Below are positions 25,347 through 35,032 of a stretch of DNA of 64,000 nt, piece after piece. Numbering within the stretch: the stretch's first letter is position 1; the number at the start of each line of letters is the position of its first letter. Under the pieces are notes generated by a model that saw only the letters and a list, made by a program, of their open reading frames with translations, was not told where the DNA came from and searched no databases. Made by a program: the position numbers and the translations under genes. The stretch comes from Methylobacter sp. S3L5C (GTDB lineage: Bacteria; Pseudomonadota; Gammaproteobacteria; Methylococcales; Methylomonadaceae). The stretch spans positions 3,635,503 through 3,699,502 of the forward strand of contig NZ_CP076024.1 in the NCBI RefSeq assembly GCF_022788635.1, written 5' to 3'.

Positions 25347-26123
25347 ATGCCCGGTCGTGAAAGCCCTGTTAGCATTCCTGTCGCTGATTGTTCTCTTTGT
25401 CCTTTTCGTGGCAAAACCCTGCTAATGGGGCGCTGTATGCCGGGTGACACCTGTGTCTGTGTGGAAAGTGGCCGGCAAATTGACCGTTTTTTTCGCGTTA
25501 ATCCAAACTATGCCGAGCAATATCTACACGATGGTTTTTGGGAAAGACGGGCCATTGCCGTTCGTTATGCGCCACAAAAATCATTGGCTGACTTGATTCA
25601 TGATGAAGATGAAGTGGTTAGACGTGCAGTTGCCTATCGCCTGCCGCAATCTTTGTTGACTCAACTGCTTGATGATCCCGATCGGGAAGTGCGCATGACT
25701 GTTGCTGATCGCATTGCCTTAGAGGAATTGGAAAAACTGGCTAATGACTCTGACTATATTGTTAGATTAACGGTTGCCAGACGACTGCCGACAGGTCGCC
25801 TGTTTCGTCTTATTCGGGATAGAGATGCACAAGTCAGAAAAGTGGTTGCTGAACGTTTGCCAGAGGTTAGTCTGGGATTAATGACTCATGACGATGCCCC
25901 TGAAGTCAGGCGCATTATCGCTGAACGTATGAGTACTGAAGATGCCGTCACCTTATTAAATGACCCTGATTGGGTGGTGCGTTATACCGCTGCCCAGCGT
26001 GTCGCACCCGAAGCCTTGGTCTGTCTGCTTGATGATCCCGAACCTGATGTCAGGGCAGTAGCGCGGGAACGATTAGTTGGCCATGCCGGTCAGGCCCATG
26101 GCAACCAGAAACCGGAGGCATAA
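25347..26123 (+). CDS. LRV (leucine-rich-repeat variant) Fe-S protein
   Basis: A 258-residue protein. The N-terminal domain has four cysteines (CSLCP, GRCMPGDTCVC) that bind a [4Fe-4S] cluster in the Azotobacter LRV protein. About eight helical repeats follow (LIHDEDEVVRRAVAYRLP, LANDSDYIVRLTVARRLP, LLDDPEPDVRAVARERL), the LRV solenoid. This gene lies downstream of nifHDKTY in Azotobacter too. Its exact role in nitrogen fixation is not established; the form suggests an Fe-S-carrying scaffold. Confidence 0.88.
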   Translation: MPGRESPVSIPVADCSLCPFRGKTLLMGRCMPGDTCVCVESGRQIDRFFRVNPNYAEQYLHDGFWERRAIAVRYAPQKSLADLIHDEDEVVRRAVAYRLPQSLLTQLLDDPDREVRMTVADRIALEELEKLANDSDYIVRLTVARRLPTGRLFRLIRDRDAQVRKVVAERLPEVSLGLMTHDDAPEVRRIIAERMSTEDAVTLLNDPDWVVRYTAAQRVAPEALVCLLDDPEPDVRAVARERLVGHAGQAHGNQKPEA

Positions 26124-26124
26124 G

Positions 26125-27132
26125 ATGGCTACTCAACCTTTTCAACTGGATGGACAACAACTTGCAAAAATTTGCAAACACAGCCTGCCCGGCTCCGATG
26201 GCATGGGTACAGAAGCTGGAGCAGCACAGCGATATGTCGAGGATGATAAATTCTTGTTATCGACACTGCAAGCGCTTAACCCTGATTATCCCGTTCGTTT
26301 AGTCAAAACGGATGAAGAATGGTATCGCTTGGGCGGTATAGTTGATAAGGAAGGCAACCGTATTGCCAGCGATCTGATTGAGTGGACGGAAAGAACTTAT
26401 ATCGAATGCGGCAAAAATTTGCAAACCCTGATTGACCATGCCCAGGAACAGAAACTGATTGCCACGCGGCAAACGGGTAATACCCTGCATTTTGTTGTGC
26501 AAACCGGCAATAAAGCCGAACAATTTACACAGATCGACATTGATAAAACGCATGAAATAGCAGATCGTTTACTGGTCAGCGAACACAATCCGCCTGAGGA
26601 TTTAGAAGAATTTATTGATCCACTAGAACCGGAATATGTAGAAACATTCTGTATCGGAACCCCGCGTTATTCTTATCGACGTAAAACTGACGTGGCGATT
26701 TTCATGGCTGAAATCAATAAATACCATAGTGATGAACATCCTGTACAACGCTTTATGGATGACTGGAACCGTAGTAGCGCCCTGCAAAAATCCATACTTT
26801 CCAATGACTGGATTGTTCGGCCGTTCCGGCATACCGGCCGCTTTGGAGAACAAATCATTAATATTGAAATCATCAACATCCAGCAAAAACACCTGCCGCA
26901 ATTGGATAATATTAATGGTAAAAAAGGTATCTCACTACAAAACCTGTTAACACGTTTTGATCGCCAGGCAGGCTATCCTTTTGCCTGGTTTTTTTATATG
27001 GTTAAAGGCAAATTGGTTTCTCCGGATAGCGGTGTCGCTGTTTTTAAAGATATTAGCGGAGATTTTTCTTATTTACCGGAACGTGATGTTGCTGTACTCA
27101 AAGATTGGGTAAACACCCCTTATAGCGTGTAG
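26125..27132 (+). CDS. Unrecognised nif-cluster protein (335 residues)
   Basis: I place the start at ATG 26,125 (MATQPFQLDGQQLAKICKHS), one base after the lrv stop and behind CCGGAGG. The protein is soluble with no signal, no cysteine motif and no helical repeats; it contains ALNPDYPVRLVKTDEEWYRL early and YPFAWFFYMVKGKLVSPDSG late. The early segment with GAAQRYVED and WYRLG reads like an enzyme or binding fold, but I cannot assign one. Co-transcription with lrv and nifHDK suggests a nitrogenase-related role. Confidence 0.7.
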   Translation: MATQPFQLDGQQLAKICKHSLPGSDGMGTEAGAAQRYVEDDKFLLSTLQALNPDYPVRLVKTDEEWYRLGGIVDKEGNRIASDLIEWTERTYIECGKNLQTLIDHAQEQKLIATRQTGNTLHFVVQTGNKAEQFTQIDIDKTHEIADRLLVSEHNPPEDLEEFIDPLEPEYVETFCIGTPRYSYRRKTDVAIFMAEINKYHSDEHPVQRFMDDWNRSSALQKSILSNDWIVRPFRHTGRFGEQIINIEIINIQQKHLPQLDNINGKKGISLQNLLTRFDRQAGYPFAWFFYMVKGKLVSPDSGVAVFKDISGDFSYLPERDVAVLKDWVNTPYSV

Positions 27133-27202
27133 TCATGCTACTTATTTTCATCAACTGCTTTGTAATGCAAAGCTTATTTTTCAAACAAAAGAGGTAAACA
27201 CC

Positions 27203-27421
27203 ATGTCAATCGCACAAATAAAAGCCTTCTCTGAACACGCTAAAACAGATTCCGGCTTAAAAGAAAAACTGTTGGCGGTACAAAAAATCAGGGAACTTAT
27301 TGCCTTGGGCAAAGAATATGATTTTGAACTTGATGAAGTCGAGCTTTATCCACCCAACGAACCGCAGTTCGTCGAAGCACAACTTTCTGAAAGAATGGCC
27401 AAAGCGTTACTGAGAGTTTAG
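27203..27421 (+). CDS. Nif11-type small protein
   Basis: A 72-residue protein beginning MSIAQIKAFSEHAKTDSGLK, with a later IRELIALGKEYDFELDEVEL, which matches the Nif11 domain (x-x-x-FLEKVKTDxxLQEKL, then A-x-EAGF-x-x-x-x-EL). GAGG precedes the ATG. Nif11 domains occur as free proteins in nif clusters and as leader segments in peptide natural products; no maturation enzyme is adjacent, so it is the nif version. Confidence 0.8.
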   Translation: MSIAQIKAFSEHAKTDSGLKEKLLAVQKIRELIALGKEYDFELDEVELYPPNEPQFVEAQLSERMAKALLRV

Positions 27422-27516
27422 TTCTTTGTAAGTTAACGGTAAGACCTAGCCCGATAAGATTAACAAGCAAAAGCCAATACCACGAAAAACACGAAAAGCA
27501 CGGCAAGGTCTGCTAT

Positions 27517-27550
27517 GTAGGGCGTCAATAGCGTAGGATATGCGCCCTAC
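27517..27550. repeat. Inverted repeat between the Nif11 and autotransporter genes
   Basis: GTAGGGCG (27,517) pairs with CGCCCTAC (27,543-27,550); likely a member of the same family as the nifD-nifK element, and could serve as a terminator for the convergent genes. Confidence 0.6.
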
Positions 27551-27569
27551 TTCTAATCCGTCTTACGGG

Positions 27570-29402
27570 TTAATAGGTAATACGCAAACCTGCGGTACCG
27601 GCATGCATGGATGCCCCACTGGCCAATGCACCGTCATAACGCAGAAAAAAATTGACCGACTTCAACGTAAAGCTCGCCCCGGCACCAACCAAACCTTGGT
27701 CACGTGGTGCTTTTGCCCCTTGAACAGTAAATATTGCACTCGGCAAGCCCTCAAAACTGGCCGTGCTGTTACGGGTCACCTCGGCAAAGTCATGTCCCCA
27801 CCCCGCCCGTAAAGTTAACAACAACGGTGATGCCAAGCCAATCGGCAGACCTTGTGACAGCTCCGTCCCTAAAACGCTACGCGCTGAGGCAGTGGTGTGA
27901 GTACGCATCTGCAAATTGATTGCTCCTGCCCCACTTTCATTAAAGCTGTCTTGAGAGATCACAATGCCTTGCATGGCAAGCAGCGGAGTTAAGACCGTCC
28001 GTTCACCCAAGGTAAAGTGGCGACCGGCTTCTAGGCTGGATTGGAACTGGTTGGCATTGGGGTTTCCACTGGCATTACGCGCCAAATCAGAGAAAATAAT
28101 AGTACGGCTCAGTGTCCCCTGACTGCGGCCATAACCCAACATACCGTCAATATACCAAGACCCTGGCGAGTAGCTTGAATAGGTTTCAGCCGAGAACGAA
28201 TCGATAGTGCCGTTACCCGATATGCCGTTGGTATTTAAAGTGCTGTGTGTATAGCCCAATGCCAAGCCAGCCAACAATTCAGCATTAAACCGGTGATCGA
28301 TACCCGCAGCAATGCCACCGGCGTTATAACTCAAACCGTGAGTATCGCCATTGCCGTCCAAACCTCCACCACCACCAAACCCGCTAAGCCAAGGCCTTAC
28401 AGTACCAATATTCCTTTGACCATTGGCCTCACCGGTTAAGGCACCCACTGCAACGGAGCCCGCCAAACCACCCGAACCCCGTCCGAGACGCATCTGATCA
28501 TGCACAACACGCTGAAACATTTGCGCGGCAACGATTTCAACCGATGCCACATCGGCATATGCTTCGCCATCCAGTTGGGTCAGTGCATATTGCAGTGCCG
28601 CCGGGTTGCCAAAATTGAGCACGTCCAGTCTGTTGTAAACGCCATCCATATCCGTGAATAGCGCTGGCGGCATTGTCAAATCCAGTGCAGAGGCAACTGC
28701 GCTGGCATTGCCAAAACCTGCCCTGGGTCGATACGATAGCGCATAAGCACCTATTAGCTGCTGATTAATGTAACTACCGGCACTCAGGAATTGGGCATTG
28801 CCACAATCCGTTGGGTTTGCATTTCGGCCAATCAGCCTTTCTTGAAATACGCCGCCATTACCCCACGGCCCTGACGTAGGAATTGAAGGTGGATTAGCCG
28901 GGAAATTGCCCATGATCGGCGCGGCTGTACCAACCAATAGACAAGTTCCCGCCGGCACTTGCACGATTGTGTAAGAATCAGGCTGATAAGGTAAAGCCAG
29001 TACATCGCGCACCTGTTCAGGTGTGGCGCCGCGCACTGCGTTTGAACCGGCAATAAAACCACCGATTGGGTTGGTCACTCCGGCAGTGTAGAAACGCATA
29101 TATTGCGTTGGTTCATTCGTAATAACAACTCGCGCTGCAAGCGATGGCGTAAAGGATTCGGTTGGCGGTGTGCTTTTAATATAAAGATTGGCATCAGCAC
29201 CCGTATTAATTGAAGGTACAGATGTTCCATCCGATCGCTTTACCGGACCGGAAATTATCTGGCCAGGGGGTAGCGGTAAATCGACCGGGTCTTGTTGCGC
29301 CAAGGCTCCGGCAGAAAGTGTTGCCAGTATCACACTTACAAAAAGAAGCCTTAACCCCGGGAATGGCCGTTGATATTTACCGGTTACCTTTTTGTCCATC
29401 AT
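27570..29402 (-). CDS. Autotransporter-domain outer-membrane protein
   Basis: A 610-residue protein with a signal peptide (LRLLFVSVILATLSAGALAQ). The passenger region is Pro/Gly/Asn-rich with GGFIAGSNAVRGATPEQVRD and DGEAYADVASVEIVAAQMFQ, the latter being the junction that commonly precedes the barrel. The last about 260 residues are alternating beta strands typical of the autotransporter barrel, ending in aromatic GLRITY as expected for BAM recognition. It is minus-strand inside the nif cluster, unlike its neighbours. GAGG precedes the ATG. The passenger function is unknown. Confidence 0.85.
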   Translation of the reverse strand: MMDKKVTGKYQRPFPGLRLLFVSVILATLSAGALAQQDPVDLPLPPGQIISGPVKRSDGTSVPSINTGADANLYIKSTPPTESFTPSLAARVVITNEPTQYMRFYTAGVTNPIGGFIAGSNAVRGATPEQVRDVLALPYQPDSYTIVQVPAGTCLLVGTAAPIMGNFPANPPSIPTSGPWGNGGVFQERLIGRNANPTDCGNAQFLSAGSYINQQLIGAYALSYRPRAGFGNASAVASALDLTMPPALFTDMDGVYNRLDVLNFGNPAALQYALTQLDGEAYADVASVEIVAAQMFQRVVHDQMRLGRGSGGLAGSVAVGALTGEANGQRNIGTVRPWLSGFGGGGGLDGNGDTHGLSYNAGGIAAGIDHRFNAELLAGLALGYTHSTLNTNGISGNGTIDSFSAETYSSYSPGSWYIDGMLGYGRSQGTLSRTIIFSDLARNASGNPNANQFQSSLEAGRHFTLGERTVLTPLLAMQGIVISQDSFNESGAGAINLQMRTHTTASARSVLGTELSQGLPIGLASPLLLTLRAGWGHDFAEVTRNSTASFEGLPSAIFTVQGAKAPRDQGLVGAGASFTLKSVNFFLRYDGALASGASMHAGTAGLRITY

Positions 29403-29646
29403 GACCTCGCTATCGTTGACTTAAGTTCGACATAAGCCAATAAAATCTCATAGTAAAATAAACACCCCGTATCCTACAATAGGTAATTCTACGTATAAGC
29501 CGGAGATAACTGCAATGGAATTACCTCTGCTAACCAGAACCTTTACTTTTACATTCAACTTTCTAATTTGGCTGGCGCAGCAACCGCCATCATCACCGTC
29601 ACTATTGCTCCAATAAATCTGTTTGTAATAACGGACCCAGCTGCTT

Positions 29647-29662
29647 TGTAAGTTTTACTACA
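29647..29662. promoter_or_regulatory. Candidate NifA upstream activator sequence (nifE)
   Basis: TGTAAGTTTTACTACA fits TGT-N10-ACA, 46 bases upstream of the -24 element, closer than usual. Confidence 0.45.
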
Positions 29663-29707
29663 AAAAAAATACCCATAAAAGCCAATATATTCAATTGCTT
29701 ATAATAA

Positions 29708-29723
29708 TGGCATAAGCTTTGCT
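29708..29723 (+). promoter_or_regulatory. Sigma54 promoter of nifENX
   Basis: TGGCATAAGCTTTGCT fits the -24/-12 consensus with correct spacing, 38 bases before the nifE ATG. Confidence 0.8.
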
Positions 29724-29761
29724 ATGATCAATATAAACAAGGCTATCGGATATAAGCAACC

Positions 29762-31201
29762 ATGAAATCAACAAAAGATATTGCTGCGCTACTGGATGAA
29801 CCTGCCTGTGAGCATAACAAAAAGGAAAAGTCAGGCTGCGCCAAGCCCAAACCCGGAGCTTCTGCGGGTGGCTGTGCTTTTGACGGTGCCCAGATTGCCT
29901 TGCTGCCTATTGCCGATGTTGCTCATATCGTCCACGGGCCTATTGCCTGTGCCGGTAGTTCGTGGGATAACCGGGGGACGCGATCTTCCGGAGCGGATTT
30001 ATATCGCATTGGTATGACCACTGATTTAACCGAACAAGACATTATTATGGGTCGCGCGGAAAAACGTTTGTTCCATGCCATTAAACAGGCAATCGACACT
30101 TACGCTCCGCCTGCGGTGTTTATTTATAACACCTGTGTTCCGGCGTTAATTGGCGATGATATTACTGCGGTCTGTAAATCTGCTCAGGAGCTCTGGGGCG
30201 TTCCGGTAGTGCCCATTGATTGTGCCGGGTTTTACGGCACCAAAAATCTGGGTAACCGCATTGCCGGTGACGCGATGGTTAATCATGTGATTGGTACGCG
30301 AGATCCTGATCCACTGCCTAAAATCGCAGCGCATTCCGGTATTAAGGTTCATGACGTTAATCTGGTCGGTGAATATAATATTGCCGGTGAATTCTGGCAT
30401 GTTTTACCGTTACTGGATGAATTGGGTTTGCGCGTATTGTGTACGCTGTCGGGTGACGCACGCTTTCGTGAAGTGCAAACCATGCACAAAGCCGAAGTCA
30501 ATATGATGGTGTGCTCAAAAGCAATGGTAAATGTCGCCCGCAAGTTACAGCAACAATACGGTACACCGTGGTTTGAAGGCAGTTTTTACGGCATTACCGA
30601 CACCAGCCAGGCATTAACGGATTTCGCCAAAGCGCTAAACGATACCGATTTAACCGCACGTACCCAAGCACTGATAAAGCGTGAAGAAACCCGTGTCAGA
30701 GCAGAACTTGAACCCTGGAAAGCCCGCCTCAAAGGCAAGCGGGTGTTGTTGTTTACTGGCGGCGTAAAAAGCTGGTCAGTCATTTCAGCCCTGCAAGATT
30801 TAGGCATGGTGGTGGTTGCTACCGGCACCAAGAAATCTACTGAAGAAGATAAAGCCAGAATACGTGAATTAATGGGTGAAGATACCGTCATGATTGATGA
30901 CGGCAGCCCCAGAGCGTTACTGAAAATCGTCCATGATTATCAGGCCGATATTCTGATCGCCGGAGGTCGCAATATGTATACGGCTTTAAAAGCCAAAGTA
31001 CCGTTTTTGGATATTAATCAGGAACGTGAATTTGGTTATGAAGGCTATCAGGGCATGCTGGAACTGGTGCGCCAATTGGCACTGACTATTGAAAGTCCGG
31101 TATGGGATGCCGTCAGGGCACCGGCACCCTGGAAAAAATACCAAGATGCCGGTCGGCAAAAAAGCCTGCCCGCCCTGGAACAAGAGGTCGCACATGGTTG
31201 A
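29762..31201 (+). CDS. nifE: NifE, FeMo-co scaffold alpha subunit
   Basis: A 479-residue paralogue of NifD. Cysteines in [20 protein letters not shown] and [12 protein letters not shown] bind the scaffold cluster, while the active-site cysteine/histidine set of NifD is altered, as in NifE. It forms an alpha2-beta2 complex with NifN on which the NifB-derived precursor is converted to FeMo-co. Overlaps nifN by 8 bases. Confidence 0.96.
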   Translation: MKSTKDIAALLDEPACEHNKKEKSGCAKPKPGASAGGCAFDGAQIALLPIADVAHIVHGPIACAGSSWDNRGTRSSGADLYRIGMTTDLTEQDIIMGRAEKRLFHAIKQAIDTYAPPAVFIYNTCVPALIGDDITAVCKSAQELWGVPVVPIDCAGFYGTKNLGNRIAGDAMVNHVIGTRDPDPLPKIAAHSGIKVHDVNLVGEYNIAGEFWHVLPLLDELGLRVLCTLSGDARFREVQTMHKAEVNMMVCSKAMVNVARKLQQQYGTPWFEGSFYGITDTSQALTDFAKALNDTDLTARTQALIKREETRVRAELEPWKARLKGKRVLLFTGGVKSWSVISALQDLGMVVVATGTKKSTEEDKARIRELMGEDTVMIDDGSPRALLKIVHDYQADILIAGGRNMYTALKAKVPFLDINQEREFGYEGYQGMLELVRQLALTIESPVWDAVRAPAPWKKYQDAGRQKSLPALEQEVAHG

Positions 31202-32603
31202 TATCCTGAAAAGAAACAAAGCCCTATCCGTAAATCCGCTGAAAGCCAGCCAGCCCATAGGCGGTTCCCTGGCTACACTGGGGTTTAATCGCTCAATACC
31301 CATGCTGCATGGCTCGCAAGGTTGCACCGCTTTTGCCAAAGTATTTTTTGTTCGTCATTTCAGAGAGCCCATTCCGTTGCAAAGTACGGCAATGGATCAG
31401 GGTAGTTCGGTTATGGGTGCCGACGAAAATGTACGTGAGGGTATTAGAACCATTGCAGAAAAATCACGCCCTGCCCTGATCACTATTTTGACGACGGGAC
31501 TGGCAGAAACCCAAGGCGCTGATGTACACCGTAATGTCAGGGAATTTAGAGAAGCTAACCCGGAATTTGCCGACATTGCCGTCGTCGCTGTCAATACCCC
31601 TGATTTTACCGGCAGTGTTGAGACGGGCTACGCCGCGACACTCACGGAAATAATCCGTGCTTTAGTGCCGGATGCCAAAGATGCAGGGACTTGCCCGGGC
31701 ACACGCAAACGTCAGGTTAATGTTTTGGCAAATTACACACTAACACCGGGCGACCTGGAAGCACTTCGGGATATATTTGAGCAATTCCAGCTCAGACCTG
31801 TTTTTGTACCTGATATTTCTGATTCGCTGGATGGCTGTTTGACGGATGAAGATTTTAGCCCGGTGACTATTGGCGGTACCCCTTTGTCAGAAATGACAAC
31901 GCTGGGCGATGCCTTGGCAACTGTAGTTATTGGTGCCTCTCTTTGTAAAGCGGCAGAATTACTGGAAGAAAGAACCGGCGTGCCAACGGTTAGCCTGGAT
32001 CATCTTTACGGCTTGAAAGCCAATGATGCACTGATCAGCGCATTGGCTGAAATCAGCGGCCGAAAGGTGCCTGAACGCATTGAACGGCAGCGGTCACAAT
32101 TGCAGGATACCATGTTGGATACCCACTTTATGCTGGGTCAGTTAAGGATTGGGATCGCCGCCGATGGCGATTTACTGGGGGCATTTGTTGATCTGGTTCA
32201 GGAAATGGGCGCTGAAGTTGTTGCTGCGGTCACGTCGTGCAACGTGCCTTTGTTGGCGCGTATTCCCGTTGCCAGTATTAAAATTGGCGATCTTGAAGAT
32301 ATGGAAATTATTGGTAAAACCAATAAAGTTCAACTGGTGATTGGCAATTCTCATGCGGTTGATACGGCCCAAAGACTCGGCGTACCTATTTTAAGGGCTG
32401 GATTTCCGTTGTTCGACATTATTGGCGGTTATCAAAAAACTTGGGTAGGTTATCGCGGCACTAGGCAAACGCTGTTCGATTTAGCCAATCTGGTCATCAA
32501 TTATTCGCATGAAGAAATACCGGTTTACCATTCCATATATGCCCAAAAACCGGCCAGCGAACTCACCGAACTTCATTCAAGTAAAGCGCTGTCATGTCAT
32601 TAA
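31194..32603 (+). CDS. nifN: NifN, FeMo-co scaffold beta subunit
   Basis: A 469-residue paralogue of NifK starting [23 protein letters not shown] 31,194 overlaps nifE by 8 bases and has GAGG upstream, whereas a longer frame runs back into nif[19 protein letters not shown] keeps one cluster cysteine of the family. Partner of NifE in cofactor assembly. Overlaps nifX by 10 bases. Confidence 0.95.
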   Translation: MVDILKRNKALSVNPLKASQPIGGSLATLGFNRSIPMLHGSQGCTAFAKVFFVRHFREPIPLQSTAMDQGSSVMGADENVREGIRTIAEKSRPALITILTTGLAETQGADVHRNVREFREANPEFADIAVVAVNTPDFTGSVETGYAATLTEIIRALVPDAKDAGTCPGTRKRQVNVLANYTLTPGDLEALRDIFEQFQLRPVFVPDISDSLDGCLTDEDFSPVTIGGTPLSEMTTLGDALATVVIGASLCKAAELLEERTGVPTVSLDHLYGLKANDALISALAEISGRKVPERIERQRSQLQDTMLDTHFMLGQLRIGIAADGDLLGAFVDLVQEMGAEVVAAVTSCNVPLLARIPVASIKIGDLEDMEIIGKTNKVQLVIGNSHAVDTAQRLGVPILRAGFPLFDIIGGYQKTWVGYRGTRQTLFDLANLVINYSHEEIPVYHSIYAQKPASELTELHSSKALSCH

Positions 32604-33127
32604 CCCGACGTATGCACGTTGTGCAATCTATTGATAAAAGGAATCTTATGGAAACAGCAATAAAAGTCGCTTTTGCTACTACCGATATGGAAACGGTTAA
32701 TCAGCATTTCGGTTCGGCAAAATCCTTTGCGGTCTATGCCGTCGATAGGAATAATTCAGAACTGCTGGAAGCCGCCCAGTTTGGCGAGCTTAATCAGGAT
32801 GGTAACGACGACTGCAGGGATGCAGGAGGTAGAGCAATGCAGGGAGCAATTGCCGAAGATAAATTGTCCGTCAAGATTGATTTACTGAAAGGTTGTGCTG
32901 CCGTTTATTGCCAAGCCATTGGTGGCTCAGCGATTAATCAGCTTATCCTGAAAAATATACAACCCGTTAAAGTACATGAAAACAGCAAGATTAAAGACTT
33001 AATCATTGATCTGCAAAATGAAATAAAAGCCGGACCTTCAAATTGGTTGGCAAAAGCCATTAATCTACATAAAAGTCCGGATCCTGATCGCTTTAAGAAA
33101 ATGGAGGATGAAGGTTGGGATGAATAA
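32594..33127 (+). CDS. nifX: NifX, cofactor carrier, with an in-frame palindromic-repeat insertion
   Basis: A 177-residue protein that carries NifB-co/VK-cluster between NifB, NifEN and the nitrogenase. KVAFATTDMETVNQHFGSAK is the NifX core. The start at 32,594 gives an N-terminus like that of Azotobacter NifX; ATG 32,648 with a better AAGGA site is the alternative. Between FGELNQDGN and EDKLSVKIDLL, where relatives read straight through, residues about 72-87 form an extra 16-residue segment encoded by a repeat that also occurs at 54,492. The frame is kept, so the protein may still function. Confidence 0.92.
   Translation: MSLTRRMHVVQSIDKRNLMETAIKVAFATTDMETVNQHFGSAKSFAVYAVDRNNSELLEAAQFGELNQDGNDDCRDAGGRAMQGAIAEDKLSVKIDLLKGCAAVYCQAIGGSAINQLILKNIQPVKVHENSKIKDLIIDLQNEIKAGPSNWLAKAINLHKSPDPDRFKKMEDEGWDE
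32807..32856 (+). repeat. Copy of a dispersed palindromic element inside nifX
   Basis: This 50-base stretch matches 54,492-54,540 except for one substitution and one extra G. The 54,492 copy is one arm of a larger inverted-repeat element; the nifX copy has only that arm. Confidence 0.85.
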
Positions 33128-33128
33128 T

Positions 33129-33188
33129 GTAGGGTACGCACCGCGTACCTTCTATAACTTTGAAAAAGGGACGCAATGCGTACCCTAC
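33129..33188. repeat. Inverted repeat between nifX and the DUF269 gene
   Basis: GTAGGGTACGCA (33,129) pairs with TGCGTACCCTAC (ending 33,188), same family as 22,168-22,240. Confidence 0.75.
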
Positions 33189-33214
33189 TCACTTTTTATT
33201 TAACGGAGAAAAAA

Positions 33215-33688
33215 ATGGCCACTGCTGAATTAGTCGTACAAGAAAATGATGTTAATTTAACTTCCGACATTGTCAAAGATTATATTAAACAATTACGTGC
33301 CATAGATACCTATGATACTTATGACGGTTGGTCGGAAGCAAAAATTATTGATCCGGTCGTATTAACCAAAGAACGCAAACAGAAAATTCCGGTTATCGGT
33401 GACCCTGAAGAAATAACTATTGCCCGTTTAAAAGCCTATTACAACTCACTCGCGACACTGATTGAAAAAAAGACCGGCTTAATGGCAGCACCTATGATTA
33501 ACGTTACCCATGAAGGGTTTGGACGCGCATTAATCATGGTGGGAAGATTAATTGTCGTCGACAAAGTATTACGCGATACCCATCGGTTTGGCTTTTCAAG
33601 CCTGGAAGATCTGTGCGAAAAAAGTGATAAAGCGATAGAGAAAGCACTCGGATTAATCGAAAAATATAACAACGCAGCTACCGATTAA
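33215..33688 (+). CDS. NifX-associated protein, DUF269 family
   Basis: A 157-residue protein: FTSDIVKDYIKQLRAIDTYD-like start (TSDIVKDYIKQLRAIDTYDT), DGWSEAKIIDPVVLTKERK, and ALIMVGRLIVVDKVLRDTHR identify DUF269, a family almost always next to nifX. ACGGAGA precedes the ATG. The precise role is not known; context implies FeMo-co assembly. Confidence 0.92.
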   Translation: MATAELVVQENDVNLTSDIVKDYIKQLRAIDTYDTYDGWSEAKIIDPVVLTKERKQKIPVIGDPEEITIARLKAYYNSLATLIEKKTGLMAAPMINVTHEGFGRALIMVGRLIVVDKVLRDTHRFGFSSLEDLCEKSDKAIEKALGLIEKYNNAATD

Positions 33689-33699
33689 GGAGTATTTCC

Positions 33700-33915
33700 A
33701 TGAGCCCTGAAGACTTGAAAAAGTTGGAAAAAAATGTCAAAAAAACCAAACGCCTGGCCAGCGAACAGGCGATGGAATTACATGATCTGATTGAAGACCG
33801 CTTACCTGATGCTTACGATGAAATAATGGGGATTGCACAAGCGACCTACGATGCCTGCAAAGCATGGGATGAAGCCACTCAAAAATTGAATGCCGCCCAA
33901 TCTGAAGCGGCTTAA
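33700..33915 (+). CDS. Rop-like nif protein (DUF683/CCE_0567-type)
   Basis: A 71-residue helical hairpin protein ([40 protein letters not shown]). The family is a small metal-binding helical bundle coded after the DUF269 gene in most nif clusters, as here (11 bases downstream). AAGGAG precedes the ATG. Confidence 0.88.
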   Translation: MSPEDLKKLEKNVKKTKRLASEQAMELHDLIEDRLPDAYDEIMGIAQATYDACKAWDEATQKLNAAQSEAA

Positions 33916-33929
33916 CCGGGAGATTAATC

Positions 33930-34247
33930 ATGTCTGAATTTGTAACCGGCGTAACCTTTGGCGGTACCCAATGGACGCCTGCTTATGTAACTGACATCAA
34001 TCAAAACACCTGTATCGGTTGTGGCCGTTGTTTTAAAGTCTGCCCACGTGATGTTTTTGATTTGGTTGAAAAGACCGAAGCCCTTAATCCAGAGGATTTT
34101 GATGACGATTATGGCGATTTTGAAGACGATGACGACAACAGCATGGTCATGAGTATAAAAAACGGCCTTGATTGCATCGGCTGCGAAGCTTGCTCCAAAG
34201 TATGCCCGAAAGACTGTTTTACTCATATACATAAACAAGCGGCTTAA
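33930..34247 (+). CDS. fdxB: Ferredoxin III, nif-specific (FdxB)
   Basis: A 105-residue 2[4Fe-4S] ferredoxin with [12 protein letters not shown] and [12 protein letters not shown] flanking an acidic insert ([14 protein letters not shown]). This long acidic linker and the [16 protein letters not shown]-terminus are those of FdxB. It is a likely electron donor for cofactor assembly or nitrogenase. Confidence 0.93.
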   Translation: MSEFVTGVTFGGTQWTPAYVTDINQNTCIGCGRCFKVCPRDVFDLVEKTEALNPEDFDDDYGDFEDDDDNSMVMSIKNGLDCIGCEACSKVCPKDCFTHIHKQAA

Positions 34248-34324
34248 CATTATCATAACAAGCATTGATCCACAAAAGACACGAAAACGTTTGTAGCTCT
34301 TAATTTTATATCAGGATCACGATC

Positions 34325-34648
34325 ATGCCAAAACCAGAAAAACATGTATTTGTTTGCACACAAAACCGCCCACAAGGACATCCCAGAGGTTCTTGTGCCA
34401 GTAAGGATTGTGCCGAAATCATGAATGAATTCATGAATGAAATACAAAGCCAAAATTTATTTGAAAAAATTGGTCTGACCAATACCGGCTGCATGGGACC
34501 TTGTATGATGGGTCCCAGTGTCCTGGTTTATCCGGAAGGTATTATGTACGGAAACCTGAAAAAAGCTGACGTCAAAACCATTATCGATCAGCATCTGCTC
34601 GGTGGTACTCCCGTTATCAGTTTGATGGTTCCTGCAGAAATCTGGTAG
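34325..34648 (+). CDS. Thioredoxin-fold [2Fe-2S] ferredoxin
   Basis: A 107-residue protein: HVFVCTQNRPQGHPRGSCAS, then TGCMGPCMMGPSVLVYPEGI. The four cluster cysteines are visible (VCTQNR, GSCAS, GCMGPC). It matches the Clostridium pasteurianum/Azotobacter type 2Fe-2S ferredoxin, known to interact with MoFe protein. It is preceded by a 77-base spacer after fdxB. Confidence 0.9.
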   Translation: MPKPEKHVFVCTQNRPQGHPRGSCASKDCAEIMNEFMNEIQSQNLFEKIGLTNTGCMGPCMMGPSVLVYPEGIMYGNLKKADVKTIIDQHLLGGTPVISLMVPAEIW

Positions 34649-34652
34649 GCCG

Positions 34653-35027
34653 ATGGATTTATCTGCACACATCACCAAGCATCATTATTTGGCGGAATGT
34701 ATCTGCCAGCGACTGAGTGAAGAAATCAACAAGCTGGGTTTTCCACCTGGAGAGATCAAACACTATCCACATTACGATGAAGCCAGTTATGTACTTATTA
34801 AAGACCCTTATACGGGAGAACATAACTTAACCTGCTATTGGTACGATGAGTTTAAAAAATTACGCATCGGCAGGCTGCAATTTAATAGTGACGGCACCTT
34901 TTACGCGGAATATGATGTAATCAAAACCCATCCGGGTAAATCTAAATGGTTTGTTGAAGGCGTTACTGCCTGGGGTAAAGCTGAAAATATTAAAGCTGAA
35001 GCCAAGTTATTACAAATACCCGACTAA
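34653..35027 (+). CDS. Unrecognised nif-cluster protein (124 residues)
   Basis: Starts MDLSAHITKHHYLAECICQR four bases after the ferredoxin stop. It is rich in His, Tyr and Trp (HYPHYDEASYVLI, NLTCYWYDEF) with a GRLQFNSDGTFYAEYDVIKT beta region; the His/Cys content may hint at metal binding. No signal or membrane segment. It is part of the nifENX-fdx transcript by spacing. Confidence 0.75.
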   Translation: MDLSAHITKHHYLAECICQRLSEEINKLGFPPGEIKHYPHYDEASYVLIKDPYTGEHNLTCYWYDEFKKLRIGRLQFNSDGTFYAEYDVIKTHPGKSKWFVEGVTAWGKAENIKAEAKLLQIPD

Positions 35028-35032
35028 CCGAT

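Larger units (their letters stand above)
29403..29761. other. Intergenic region upstream of nifE
   Basis: This 359-base gap holds the nifE sigma54 promoter and one TGT-N10-ACA motif. A 33-codon frame at 29,515-29,616 (MELPLLTRTFTFTFNFLIWL) has a good GGAG site, but nothing else supports it being translated. Confidence 0.6.

Noticed and set aside
32648-33127. NifX starting at ATG 32,648
   Set aside because: It has a better ribosome-binding site but cuts off an N-terminus resembling that of Azotobacter NifX; kept as an alternative.
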